NCBI GenBank assembly: GCA_002477565.1
Contig: DLQL01000028.1
Span: forward strand, 1-48,287
Reading direction: 5' to 3'
From: Flavobacteriaceae bacterium UBA7433
Lineage (GTDB): Bacteria; Bacteroidota; Bacteroidia; Flavobacteriales; Flavobacteriaceae
Length of the DNA: 48,287 nt
Position numbers and translations under genes: made by a program
The notes under the pieces: generated by a model
The model's database searches: none
Told to the model about the DNA's origin: nothing
The model's input: the letters and a program-made list of their open reading frames with translations, nothing else
Shown here: in pieces, positions 1 through 7,171 of the stretch
How the letters are laid out: each line of letters begins with the position of its first letter
Position numbering within the stretch: the first letter of the stretch is position 1

Positions 1-106
1 CACATCCCACGCGCTGAGGTCTTGGTTGAAGGAATACGCATTGCTAAACATTCTGCTCATGTTTGTCACATTGCCCACATCCCAAGCGCTGAGGTCTTGA
101 TTAAAA
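1..106 (-). repeat. 75-bp tandem coding repeat (DUF285 units)
   Basis: The segment starting at 1 and the segment starting at 76 share nearly the same first 30 bases (cacatccc[a/c]cgcgctgaggtc pattern with three substitutions), a period of 75 bp or 25 codons. The array continues beyond the left edge. It lies inside the coding sequence and keeps frame, so it is a protein repeat and not an intergenic one. Confidence 0.8.
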
Positions 107-441
107 GGGGGAATTTCGTTTCCGTACGTTTCTTCATAGAATCTTTCACTAAAATCACTTAATGTCACGATTTTAGTTGTACAAGCAGTGTTTAAATTCT
201 CTCCATTGTAAAGCATCTCTTCCAACATATTCCTATCTACTACCGTATATTTAATATCGTTAACTGTCCCTTTGACACCTATTCCTGCCCAATCTTTTGC
301 CTTTATCGTAATGCCATTTTCAGCTAAGTAAACCGGATTTAAATCATCAACAGTATTTTTTGAAGTTTCATCTAATTTAGCTGTTTCTTCAGAACAGGCA
401 ATCATCAAAAATGACAAAGCAATTACAAATAGTCTTTTCAT
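1..441 (-). CDS. DUF285 (BspA-like) repeat surface lipoprotein, partial
   Basis: The gene runs leftwards off the window edge, so only its first 147 codons are visible. It begins MKRLFVIALSFLMIAC, a lipoprotein signal with a lipobox-like LMIAC and the lipidated Cys at residue 16, so the product should sit in the outer membrane. After about 100 unique residues comes the repeat FNQDLSAWDVGNVTNMSRMF, the hallmark of the DUF285 family (BspA-like leucine-rich repeat surface proteins). The repeat unit is 25 residues and the visible part holds one complete unit and the start of the next. Family members are usually exported repeat proteins, often large, proposed to act in adhesion or binding; the ligand here is unknown. 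A TATATTTG box lies upstream (467-474, minus strand), but I see no good -33 element at the usual distance. Confidence 0.85.
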   Translation of the reverse strand, partial: MKRLFVIALSFLMIACSEETAKLDETSKNTVDDLNPVYLAENGITIKAKDWAGIGVKGTVNDIKYTVVDRNMLEEMLYNGENLNTACTTKIVTLSDFSERFYEETYGNEIPPFNQDLSAWDVGNVTNMSRMFSNAYSFNQDLSAWDV

Positions 442-513
442 TAGGGGGGTATTTTAAAGTGAATTCCAAATATAATAAAATTCCCAAAACACCTGTGCAG
501 TAAAAATGCAGTA

Positions 514-548
514 CAAAAAAATGAGTCACCATTTCTGATGACTCATTT
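514..548 (-). terminator. Rho-independent terminator after tRNA-Met
   Basis: An inverted repeat of ten bases (519-528 with 539-548, core atgagtca/tgactcat) is followed on the minus strand by a run of T. It starts two bases beyond the 3' end of the tRNA gene and should end its transcript before the DUF285 gene, which therefore needs its own promoter. Confidence 0.8.
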
Positions 549-549
549 G

Positions 550-623
550 TAGCGTGATGCAGAATTGAACTGCAGACCTCCGGGTTATGAATCCGACGCT
601 CTAACCATCTGAGCTACCACGCC
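550..623 (-). tRNA. tRNA-Met (anticodon CAT)
   Basis: The minus strand folds as a complete 74-base tRNA: acceptor GGCGTGG with TCACGCT, D stem GCTC/GAGC, anticodon loop TTCATAA, T stem TGCAG/CTGCA with loop TTCAATT, discriminator A. No 3' CCA is encoded. The anticodon is CAT. The G at position 1 and the closed acceptor end argue against initiator tRNA, and similarity to elongator Met tRNAs (GTAGCTCAG.TGGTTAGAGC) favours elongator methionine; a lysidine-modified Ile tRNA is the other possibility. Oddities are a G-U pair at 1-72 and an A-C mismatch closing the anticodon stem (31-39). Confidence 0.9.
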
Positions 624-624
624 T

Positions 625-653
625 TTTGCGGGTGCAAATATAATATAAATTTG
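625..653 (+). promoter_or_regulatory. Predicted flavobacterial promoter for the START-like gene
   Basis: TTTG at 625-628 and TAAATTTG at 646-653 are separated by 17 bases, matching the TTG-N17-23-TAnnTTTG consensus of the Bacteroidota primary sigma factor. The start codon of the downstream gene is at 749. The element interleaves with the minus-strand promoter of the tRNA. Confidence 0.6.
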
Positions 654-664
654 ATGTAGAACAA
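635..664 (-). promoter_or_regulatory. Predicted promoter of tRNA-Met
   Basis: On the minus strand TTG (664-662) and TATATTTG (642-635) are 19 bases apart, a good match to the Bacteroidota consensus. The -7 box ends 12 bases before the mature tRNA 5' end at 623, the spacing expected for a short 5' leader removed by RNase P. Confidence 0.65.
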
Positions 665-748
665 GTGGTTTGAGTAAAAAAAATAAACCGATAAATACTA
701 TTGTTTTTTGGAAATATTACATACATTGTGGCGGAAAACTCTTTTAAA

Positions 749-1129
749 ATGTCCAAAGTAAAATTTGAATTGGAATTTCCGATACACGCATCTCCAACGA
801 TGCTGTATCAGTACCTTTCTACACCTTCGGGTTTGAGTGAGTGGTTTGCAGACAATGTCAATTCTCGAGGCAAAGAGTATACGTTCATTTGGGACGGTTC
901 GGAAGAAGTAGCCAAGCTCTTGCAAAAGAAAACCTACGAACGCATCCGCTTCAAATGGTTGGAAGACGAAAGTACTGAAGGCTATTTTGAATTTAAAATC
1001 CAAATAGATGCCATTACCAAAGACGTGTCTCTTATTGTATCAGATTTTGCGGAAGAAGGCGAAGAAGATGAGGCAAAAATGTTTTGGGAAAATCAAATCA
1101 GTGAATTGAAACATACCATCGGTGCTTGA
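749..1129 (+). CDS. START-like domain protein (126 aa)
   Basis: The protein belongs to the helix-grip START/SRPBCC-like fold as seen in the conserved flavobacterial START-like family: it opens MSKVKFELEFPIHASPTMLY, continues with a Trp-containing GLSEWFADNV segment (residues 29-38) and ends in a long amphipathic helix. The acidic segment FAEEGEEDEA precedes that helix. Such domains bind a hydrophobic ligand or a partner protein in the cytoplasm; neither is known here. I use the ATG at 749; an in-frame upstream start at 701 would add 16 residues that do not fit the family and would bring the start close to the promoter at 625-653. A terminator follows directly at 1151. Confidence 0.85.
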   Translation: MSKVKFELEFPIHASPTMLYQYLSTPSGLSEWFADNVNSRGKEYTFIWDGSEEVAKLLQKKTYERIRFKWLEDESTEGYFEFKIQIDAITKDVSLIVSDFAEEGEEDEAKMFWENQISELKHTIGA

Positions 1130-1150
1130 TTGATTTCCGTGTTTATAGAT

Positions 1151-1184
1151 ACACCTTGAACCCTTGTTCCAGGTGTTTTTTTTT
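1151..1184 (+). terminator. Rho-independent terminator after the START-like gene
   Basis: The stem acacct (1151-1156) pairs with aggtgt (1171-1176), extended by gaac/gttc inside, and is followed by nine T. It lies 21 bases after the stop codon at 1129. The -33 element of the next gene's promoter lies within this hairpin. Confidence 0.8.
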
Positions 1185-1195
1185 GCGTAAATTTG
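1164..1195 (+). promoter_or_regulatory. Predicted promoter of the class IV aminotransferase gene
   Basis: TTG at 1164-1166 and TAAATTTG at 1188-1195 are 21 bases apart. The -7 box is 20 bases before the ATG at 1216, which supports that start over longer upstream reading. Confidence 0.6.
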
Positions 1196-1215
1196 CTTTT
1201 TTAAATTTGAGTTTT

Positions 1216-2040
1216 ATGGTCAACTACAACGGCTCCCTTTTGGAGAGAGAATCTTGCAACCTGTCTCTGGGCAACAGAGGTTTTCATTATGGAGATTCTT
1301 TGTTTGAAACCCTGCGTGTAAAAGGAGGGCGTATTTGTTTTTTAGAAGACCACTACTTCCGTTTGATGGCTTCCATGCGGATGCTGCGCATGCAGATTCC
1401 AATGGATTTCACCTTGGAGTATTTTGAACTGCAGTTGAGAAGTTTGCTCGATGCACTTTCGGAACAGGAAATCACCAAGCTCAAATGTTCCGTATTTCGA
1501 AAGGATGGGGGTTTGTACACGCCTACTTCCAATGAAATAGAATTTTTAATCCAAGGTTTTTCAAGCCACCATTCCACAAAAGAGAACTACGTTGTTGATT
1601 TGTACAAAGATCATTTTGTGAGCTCTGGATTCTTGTCGACGTTGAAATCTTCCAACAGATTGCTCAATGTGCTGTCCAGTATCTTTGCAAAAGAAAATGA
1701 TTTGGACAATTGTGTGTTGCTCAATGAACAAAAAAACATTGTCGAATTTTCCAATGCAAATCTATTTCTCGTTCAGGGAAACCACATTCGAACTCCACAA
1801 CTTTCAGACGGTTGCATCAAAGGTATCTCTCGAAAAAAAGTCATAGAAATTTTAGAGACGCATGCTGAATATACTTTGGAAGAAACAAGTATTTCGTCTT
1901 TTGATTTGCAGAAGGCAGACGAGCTGTTTTTGACCAATGCCATCATTGGTGTACAATCCGTAACTCACTATCGGAAAAAGAAGTATGCGACAGGAGTTGG
2001 AGCTGCTTTGTCAAAAGCGTTTGAATTGTTAGAGGGCTAA
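1216..2040 (+). CDS. Aminotransferase class IV (IlvE/PabC-like), 274 aa
   Basis: This is a fold-type IV PLP enzyme of the branched-chain aminotransferase / 4-amino-4-deoxychorismate lyase / D-amino acid aminotransferase family. The N-terminus has the family pattern GNRGFHYGDSLFETLRV (residues 19-35); the PLP-binding lysine is most likely Lys144 in STLKSSNRLL; EFSNANLFLV and DGCIKGISRK follow as in relatives. The length, 274 residues, is typical. Substrate cannot be assigned confidently: in Bacteroidota, single genes of this type are often annotated as aminodeoxychorismate lyase (PabC, folate pathway), but no other pab gene is near. The reading frame stays open upstream to 1126, but that part overlaps the terminator at 1151-1184, so I start at the ATG at 1216. 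It is convergent with the YqgE gene, 23 bases away. Confidence 0.88.
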   Translation: MVNYNGSLLERESCNLSLGNRGFHYGDSLFETLRVKGGRICFLEDHYFRLMASMRMLRMQIPMDFTLEYFELQLRSLLDALSEQEITKLKCSVFRKDGGLYTPTSNEIEFLIQGFSSHHSTKENYVVDLYKDHFVSSGFLSTLKSSNRLLNVLSSIFAKENDLDNCVLLNEQKNIVEFSNANLFLVQGNHIRTPQLSDGCIKGISRKKVIEILETHAEYTLEETSISSFDLQKADELFLTNAIIGVQSVTHYRKKKYATGVGAALSKAFELLEG

Positions 2041-2042
2041 CT

Positions 2043-2063
2043 GCTTTTTACATCCAAAAAAGC
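2043..2063. terminator. Weak A/T-only hairpin between convergent genes
   Basis: gcttttt (2043-2049) pairs with aaaaagc (2057-2063) around a seven-base loop, filling the gap between the stops of the aminotransferase (2040) and yqgE-like (2064) genes. It could end transcripts from both sides, but its stem is mostly A-T. Confidence 0.35.
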
Positions 2064-2621
2064 TCAATTCAAAGAAGGATCCGCAGGCGCATTGGCCCAA
2101 AGAGTGTAAGCACCTCCAACTTTCAACAAGTGATTTTTCCAAAAAGTAGCAATGTCTACATTGAATATATGTGGATATTGGTTTTCATTGCAGAGCCAAG
2201 AATCGAGCGCTAGTTCTTCGCTCAGTTGCTTAGAAGCCCAGCCCGAATACCCCAAGAAAAAGCGAATCTGTTTTGCTCCAATTGTACCCTTTTCTATGAG
2301 TTCCAGGACCGTTTCAAAATCGCCACCCCAATAAAGGCCGTTGCCAATTTCTATACTTTCGGGAATCAGTTGTGGAAGTTTGTGGACAAAATACAAATTG
2401 TCTTGTTCTACAGGCCCTCCTTCAAACACTCGAAAATCACAGTTGCTCGTTGGAATCAAATCCGTCAAAGTAAAGTCCGTAAGTTTGTTTAAAATAAAAC
2501 CCACGGTATTCTGATCGGTGTGTTCGGTAAGCAATATTACGGATCGGTTGAAGGAACTGTCAGTCAGAATGGAAGGGGCTGCGATGAGAAGGTGGCCTTT
2601 TTGAGGTATTGGTATATTCAT
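2064..2621 (-). CDS. YqgE/AlgH family protein (185 aa)
   Basis: The whole protein matches the YqgE/AlgH (UPF0301, DUF179) family in length and motifs: KGHLLIAAPSILTDSSFNRS at residues 8-27, GFILNKLT, FEGGPVEQDNLYFVH and FFLGYSGWASKQLSEEL near residues 120-137. Members are small cytoplasmic proteins of unknown biochemical role; AlgH was named for an effect on alginate genes in Pseudomonas, but no such pathway is present here. The gene lies downstream of HU on the same strand, separated by a strong terminator, so it probably has its own promoter in the short gap. Confidence 0.92.
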   Translation of the reverse strand: MNIPIPQKGHLLIAAPSILTDSSFNRSVILLTEHTDQNTVGFILNKLTDFTLTDLIPTSNCDFRVFEGGPVEQDNLYFVHKLPQLIPESIEIGNGLYWGGDFETVLELIEKGTIGAKQIRFFLGYSGWASKQLSEELALDSWLCNENQYPHIFNVDIATFWKNHLLKVGGAYTLWANAPADPSLN

Positions 2622-2651
2622 GGAGCGGTTGAAAGTTGCAAACTAAAATAG

Positions 2652-2685
2652 CAAAAAAAAACTTCTTTACCGAGGCAAAGAAGTT
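2652..2685 (-). terminator. Rho-independent terminator after HU
   Basis: aacttcttt (2660-2668) pairs perfectly with aaagaagtt (2677-2685) around an eight-base loop, and on the minus strand the stem is followed by a T run (2659-2653). It lies 25 bases beyond the HU stop codon. The plus side also has five T, so it might act in both directions. Confidence 0.85.
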
Positions 2686-2710
2686 TTTGTAAAGTATCGA
2701 AAACTAAAAC

Positions 2711-2983
2711 TTAGTTTACTGAATCGCTCAATCCAGCTCCTGCTTTAAATTTTACAATGTTTTTAGCAGCAATTTGAATCGTAGCTCCTGTTTGAGGGTT
2801 TCTACCTTCTCTAGCTTCTCTTCTTGATACAGACCAAGTACCCCATCCAACTAATGCTACTTTACCACCACCTTTCAAAGCGCTAGTCACATTGTCAGTT
2901 AAAGATTCCAAAGCTGCTTTTGCAGCTGCTTTTGAGATTCCTGCGTCTGCAGCCATTGCATTGATTAAATCTGATTTGTTCAT
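2711..2983 (-). CDS. HU family DNA-binding protein (90 aa)
   Basis: A canonical HU/IHF-type histone-like protein: MNKSDLINAMAADAGISKAA forms the N-terminal helices, LVGWGTWSVSRREAREGRNP the start of the beta arm, and NPQTGATIQI the DNA-intercalating tip, with the second arm strand KNIVKFKAG. HU forms dimers that bend and compact DNA. At 90 residues it is the usual length. The gene has its own promoter (3038-3067) and terminator (2652-2685), so it is a single-gene unit, as expected for an abundant protein. Confidence 0.97.
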   Translation of the reverse strand: MNKSDLINAMAADAGISKAAAKAALESLTDNVTSALKGGGKVALVGWGTWSVSRREAREGRNPQTGATIQIAAKNIVKFKAGAGLSDSVN

Positions 2984-3037
2984 AATTTATAGTTTAAAAA
3001 TTAAAAAATTGGTTACTAAATAATAAAATTACTCTAA

Positions 3038-3067
3038 CAAATATAGTAGGAATAAGGGTTTGTGCAA
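3038..3067 (-). promoter_or_regulatory. Predicted promoter of the HU gene
   Basis: On the minus strand TTG (3067-3065) and TATATTTG (3045-3038) are 19 bases apart, a close consensus match. The -7 box is 54 bases before the HU ATG, leaving an A/T-rich leader typical of highly expressed flavobacterial genes. Confidence 0.6.
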
Positions 3068-3164
3068 GTTTTGGGTATCAAAATACAAGTATTTGTTGAT
3101 AAAAGTGTATAAATTGTTAATAAGACCAGGTAAAACAAGGCTTATTTGTCATTTTCAATTGCGC

Positions 3165-4109
3165 TCAGACCATTTTTGCGTCCTTGTGAAAGTGGTATCC
3201 GTTGAGCAGGCTAGCAGCTGCCATTCTTTTCTTTCCCGAAAGTTGAAGTTCTTGGATCATTAGATAACCACCCTCAACGGCAATTTTTATGGTTTTTTTG
3301 TCGGTGATCAGCTTGCCGATGGGGTATGCGTGTTTTTCCTGCTCTTTGACTGCTCCAAACAATTTGACAGTACTCTCGATTCCGTCGTTGTGCAAATAAG
3401 CCCAAGCAGCCGGATACGGGTCCAAACCTCGTATTTTGTTATGGATTGCATCCATAGAAGAATGCCAATCTATTTTGCAGGTTTCTTTATGGATTTTAAA
3501 AGCCACTTTTGGGGTTTTTTCGGGTTGTTTTGTGGTTGTGACCGTACCTTTTTGGATTTGTTCAACCGTTTCAAGAACCAAATCTCCACCGAGGTGCATC
3601 AACTTGTCGTGGAGCATTCCCACAGTTTCCTCTTTTCCAATTGCGATTTCTTTTTGCAAAATAATCGCCCCTGTGTCGATTTTGTCGTCTAAAAAAAAGG
3701 TCGTAACTCCAGTTTTTACCTCTCCATTGATCAGTGCCCAATTGATGGGGGCCGCCCCTCTGTAATCTGGGAGTAAGGAAGCGTGTAGGTTGAAGGTGCC
3801 CAATTCTGGAAGGCTCCATACCGCTTTTGGTAGCATTCGGAATGCCACCACAATTTGCAGATTGGCTTTGAGCGCTTTCAGAGCTTCTAAAAACGAGGGC
3901 TCTTTTAAATTGGTAGGTTGCAAGAGTTTCAAATTGTTTTGAACAGCGTATCTTTTTACAGCCGACTCATTCAATTTTCTGCCCCTTCCTGCGGGTTTGT
4001 CAGGTGCTGTGATGACGCCAACAACCTCGTATTTTTGTTCGACCAACTTTTTCAAAATTGAAACCGCAAAATCAGGGGTTCCCATAAAAACAATTTTCAA
4101 ATCTTTCAT
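3165..4109 (-). CDS. fmt: Methionyl-tRNA formyltransferase
   Basis: Fmt transfers a formyl group from 10-formyl-tetrahydrofolate to Met on the initiator tRNA. The N-terminal Rossmann domain starts MKDLKIVFMGTPDFAVSIL, and the catalytic residues known from E. coli are at nearly the same numbers: Asn107, His109 (in NLHASLLPDYRGAAP) and Asp145 (in DDKIDTGAI). A C-terminal OB-like domain of about 100 residues follows (from roughly residue 205). The length (314) is normal. The gene starts 13 bases after the recQ stop on the same strand and is probably co-transcribed with it. No terminator is obvious after the stop codon. Confidence 0.97.
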   Translation of the reverse strand: MKDLKIVFMGTPDFAVSILKKLVEQKYEVVGVITAPDKPAGRGRKLNESAVKRYAVQNNLKLLQPTNLKEPSFLEALKALKANLQIVVAFRMLPKAVWSLPELGTFNLHASLLPDYRGAAPINWALINGEVKTGVTTFFLDDKIDTGAIILQKEIAIGKEETVGMLHDKLMHLGGDLVLETVEQIQKGTVTTTKQPEKTPKVAFKIHKETCKIDWHSSMDAIHNKIRGLDPYPAAWAYLHNDGIESTVKLFGAVKEQEKHAYPIGKLITDKKTIKIAVEGGYLMIQELQLSGKKRMAAASLLNGYHFHKDAKMV

Positions 4110-4122
4110 GTTTCTGTCGTAT

Positions 4123-6024
4123 TCAAAGGTTCAAGGTGTACGTATTGTGTGCTGTGAGAAGAATTTGACCTTCTTCCAAAAGAGTTTGTACCGTTTTTAA
4201 AACGCAGTTTTCGTTTTCTTTCATCAGCGTCACAAGCGCTCTCGAAGACAATTCTCCTTCTTTTTTCAGCAATCCCAAAAGTAGTTCTTTTTGAGTTTTT
4301 GAGACCGTTTTGGGCTGCTTTTTATTTTTGAGACAGACGTCGCAAATCCCGCATGAGACACTGTCCTTTTCTTCAAAGTATTGCAATAGTTGTTGGCTTC
4401 TACAACGGGTTTTATTTTCAACAAATTCCAAGAGTTTTTCTGCTTTTTTGTCCTTGTTCTTCTGTTGTTTTACAATTCTTTTTGAAATGCGATTGATGGT
4501 TTTTTCGTCTTCTCGAGGGACCAAAAACTGCAAGGTGGCATCTTTGTTTGCGGGTCGGTATACAACGAGTCCCTCTTTGTGAAGTTTTTCGAGCCCCGCG
4601 ATGACTTGTCTTTTTAAAAGAGAGGTCTTTTTTGCCAGTTCAAACTCGTTGATGTTCACAAAATTCTCAAACAAGCCGCCGTAATTTCTCAACACAGTTT
4701 TGAGCAAGGGATTGAGGCCAGGGTGTTGTTCCCCATACCTTAGAACCACCGAACTTGAGGCGATAAATTTCAAGGCGGCTCTTTTTTGAAATTCTCGATG
4801 AGTCACTAGCACTCCTTGGACTTGCAAGGTATGGATGGCGGTTGCTGTTTGTTGCGAAGGGAGTTGGTAGCTTTGGCAAAAGTCATCGAGATTGAATGAA
4901 AATGGGGTTTCAATGAGTTCTCCTTTTCCGACATAAAAATATTGGTTCAATTGCAAATAGACTTTTTTGATAAAATCGATTGAAATCTTTTGGGCTTTTC
5001 TTCTCTGTTCAAATCGATCGAGGTCGCTGTTGTTTTTTAGCAGTACTGAAAACGCTTTTTTCCCATCTCTTCCGGCCCTTCCTGCTTCTTGTAAATAGTT
5101 TTCGATGCTGTAAGGCAGTTGTAGGTGAATCACCACCCGAATGTTGGGTTTGTCGATGCCCATTCCAAAAGCATTTGTAGCGACCATCGTAGTCTTCTTT
5201 TCGCAAAACCACTCTTCGTACGCTTTTTTCTTTTCAGCAGCTACCATTCCGCCGTGGTAATAGGTGCTTGCAAATCCTGCTCGATTTAAAAAAGCACTTG
5301 TCTTTTCAGCCTCTTTTCTAGTTTGTACATACAGGATGGCAGGTGCTTTGATCTTGGTCAAGATCTGTTTGAGTTTGAAAAATTTATCTTCGACCTCAAA
5401 AATTTGATAAGCGAGACGCTCTCGGAGGTAAGAACTTTTGAAGAGAACCGCTTCTTTGAGCGTTTGTATACGGCAAAGATCTTCAAGAACGATTTGCGTG
5501 GCAGAGGCAGTCAAAGCAATCGTATTCGCAGTAGGGCAGAGGTCTTTTAAAATTTCTAATTCCGTGTAAGCAGGCCGGAAGTCATGCCCCCATTCAGAGA
5601 TGCAATGCGCTTCGTCAATTGCGACGAGCGAGATGTTGAGTTGTTTTATTTTTTGTTGTACAAATGGCGCTTGCAATTTTTCTGGAGACATGTACAGAAA
5701 TTTGTAGTTCCTGTTTTGAATGTTGTCAAACAACACGACCATCTCATTTTCCGTCAAGCTACTGTTTATCGTGGTTGCTTTGATGTTCTTTTTGTGCAAA
5801 CTGTCTACCTGATCTTGCATCAAGGCCAACAGAGGAGAGATGACCAAGCACAAGCCCTCTTGCAACAAGGCAGGAATTTGATAACAAAGTGATTTTCCGC
5901 CGCCGGTAGGGAGCAAAGCGATGCAGTTTTTTTTGGCAAGCACAGCATCGATGATCTCTTTTTGCAGGGGTCTAAAATCCGTATGTCCCCATTTCTTTTG
6001 CAGTATGTCAATCGCTGTTTTCAC
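4123..6024 (-). CDS. recQ: RecQ family ATP-dependent DNA helicase (633 aa)
   Basis: This 3'-5' superfamily 2 helicase acts in recombination and fork repair. Seen in order: Walker A TGGGKS at 40-45, DEAH at 137-140 followed by CISEWGHDFRPAY (the aromatic-rich loop of RecQ), motif VI QEAGRAGRDG, and the RQC region with a zinc site made from CRSQQLL and CGICDVC. A short helical tail (SSRALVTLMKENENCVLKTV) follows, but I see no clear HRDC domain. The start codon is GTG at 6024: there is no in-frame ATG upstream, and MKTAIDILQKKWGHTDFRPL matches the usual RecQ N-terminus. It lies between the small ATPase gene (84 bases upstream) and fmt (13 bases downstream). Confidence 0.95.
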   Translation of the reverse strand: MKTAIDILQKKWGHTDFRPLQKEIIDAVLAKKNCIALLPTGGGKSLCYQIPALLQEGLCLVISPLLALMQDQVDSLHKKNIKATTINSSLTENEMVVLFDNIQNRNYKFLYMSPEKLQAPFVQQKIKQLNISLVAIDEAHCISEWGHDFRPAYTELEILKDLCPTANTIALTASATQIVLEDLCRIQTLKEAVLFKSSYLRERLAYQIFEVEDKFFKLKQILTKIKAPAILYVQTRKEAEKTSAFLNRAGFASTYYHGGMVAAEKKKAYEEWFCEKKTTMVATNAFGMGIDKPNIRVVIHLQLPYSIENYLQEAGRAGRDGKKAFSVLLKNNSDLDRFEQRRKAQKISIDFIKKVYLQLNQYFYVGKGELIETPFSFNLDDFCQSYQLPSQQTATAIHTLQVQGVLVTHREFQKRAALKFIASSSVVLRYGEQHPGLNPLLKTVLRNYGGLFENFVNINEFELAKKTSLLKRQVIAGLEKLHKEGLVVYRPANKDATLQFLVPREDEKTINRISKRIVKQQKNKDKKAEKLLEFVENKTRCRSQQLLQYFEEKDSVSCGICDVCLKNKKQPKTVSKTQKELLLGLLKKEGELSSRALVTLMKENENCVLKTVQTLLEEGQILLTAHNTYTLNL

Positions 6025-6108
6025 TCTTTGGCTTTGTTTTTTTTCGGCTCGGTAGCAGTCTTTATTTTTGGTTGGTATCTGAGCAATTCCTTTCCAAAAA
6101 TAGCGTTT

Positions 6109-6645
6109 TTAAACGAGAAGATTTTGAAGGATGAATTCGGCTCTTTCCGAAGGAATTCCATAAGGGATTTCAACGACCTCATAGCCCAATTGGGCATAGG
6201 TATGGCAAATGTGTTGGTGGATTTCTTGGGCTTCTTCAAACGTTTCAGAGCGCTCGTTGTCTTTTCGGTAAATCGCTTCCCAAGGGGGTGTGACAAACAC
6301 CTTGTGGTAAGCGAAGGTTTTGTTGAGCTCTTTGAAATTTTCTAAAGGGCTTGTCTTTGCAAAATTCAAATAAGCCAAAATATCTGGAATCCCTCGGTCA
6401 AAAAACACCAAATCGTCCGTTTTTTTTGTGGCCTCTGCGTGTTGGGCTTGTCGTTTTTTTAGCAAGATTTTGCTAAACAGCAAAGGGTCTGTATAAAACA
6501 AATGGGCAATGCCTTTCTCCCTCGCTTCCAAAATCACTTCTCTAGAAATTTCTGGAAGACAGCTGTAAGAAAGGGTTTCCAACACCTTGAGAATGGTTGA
6601 TTTTCCAGTTCCTGGCCCCCCCGTGATGACAATTTTTTGTTGCAT
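6109..6645 (-). CDS. AAA_28/NadR-like P-loop ATPase (178 aa)
   Basis: The protein has a Walker A motif GGPGTGKST at residues 9-17, an EISREVI segment after the first helices and a Walker B-like DLVFFDRGIPD. This arrangement matches the small AAA_28 family of predicted ATPase/kinases related to the kinase domain of NadR. Family members often carry a conserved charged REV motif, present here as SREVIL. The substrate is unknown; nucleotide or nicotinamide riboside kinase activity is possible but not shown. I start at the ATG at 6645; the reading frame extends to 6714, but that extension (FAPKNQDPQ...) has no counterpart in the family. A TATTTTTG box lies only four bases upstream of this ATG. It heads the leftward run to recQ and fmt. 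Confidence 0.82.
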   Translation of the reverse strand: MQQKIVITGGPGTGKSTILKVLETLSYSCLPEISREVILEAREKGIAHLFYTDPLLFSKILLKKRQAQHAEATKKTDDLVFFDRGIPDILAYLNFAKTSPLENFKELNKTFAYHKVFVTPPWEAIYRKDNERSETFEEAQEIHQHICHTYAQLGYEVVEIPYGIPSERAEFILQNLLV

Positions 6646-6795
6646 CCCACAAAAATAACGAATTTCTATTTGCGGGTCTTGGTTTTTAGGGGCAAAAACC
6701 TTCTGCGAATCCATCCCTTAAACATTCCGTAGTTCACGGATTTATCTTAGATTTGCTAATGAATATAGAATCAAAAAAAACAAAACAATTCTGTG

Positions 6796-7077
6796 ATGAG
6801 CAAACAAGTTGAGTTTTATGAAAAATTAAAAGAGAGTCTAGATATTTCTACCGATTTCCCTGCTGAATACCTGTTTAAATTTATCGTTCCAACCACTAAA
6901 AACCAATTGAGTGAGGTCAAACAAGTTTTTGATATGAGCGGAGCGGTCATTCGAACAAAAAATTCCAAAACCAATAAATATGTGAGCATTTCGATTTCCA
7001 TAAAAATGTCGAGTTCGGAGGCAATCATAGAAAAATACAAAGAAGTCACCGAGATTGAAGGAATCATATCTTTGTGA
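6796..7077 (+). CDS. DUF493 family protein (93 aa)
   Basis: A small single-domain protein of the DUF493 (YbeD-like) family with a predicted ferredoxin-like alpha/beta fold: FPAEYLFKFIVPT is the first strand, SKTNKYVSISISIKM the second hairpin, and IIEKYKEVTEIEGIISL the last helix and strand. The fold resembles regulatory ACT-like domains, but no function is established. GTG at 6793 directly precedes ATG at 6796; I use the ATG. A TAGATTTG box at 6748-6755 could be the -7 element, though no TTG lies at the right distance. It is divergent from the small ATPase gene and the last gene before the isomerase cluster. Confidence 0.88.
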   Translation: MSKQVEFYEKLKESLDISTDFPAEYLFKFIVPTTKNQLSEVKQVFDMSGAVIRTKNSKTNKYVSISISIKMSSSEAIIEKYKEVTEIEGIISL

Positions 7078-7171
7078 TTCTTTTAACAATGCAAAAGCAA
7101 GCATTAGAATATCTTTCGGAAGGAACCGAATCCACAATTAAAGTTTTATTTTTGACAAAAAAACACAAACA

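Noticed and set aside
1..120. Regular repeats at the left edge as a possible CRISPR array
   Set aside because: The period is 75 bp, divisible by three, the unit translates to DUF285 repeats in frame with a lipoprotein, and there are no unrelated spacers.
6650..6657. A leaderless promoter for the small ATPase gene, with similar boxes before DUF1853 (17539-17546) and guaA (35973-35980)
   Set aside because: TATTTTTG boxes abut these start codons, but none has a TTG at 17-23 bases upstream, and such boxes are frequent by chance in A/T-rich DNA. Only the HsdR-domain gene has both elements.
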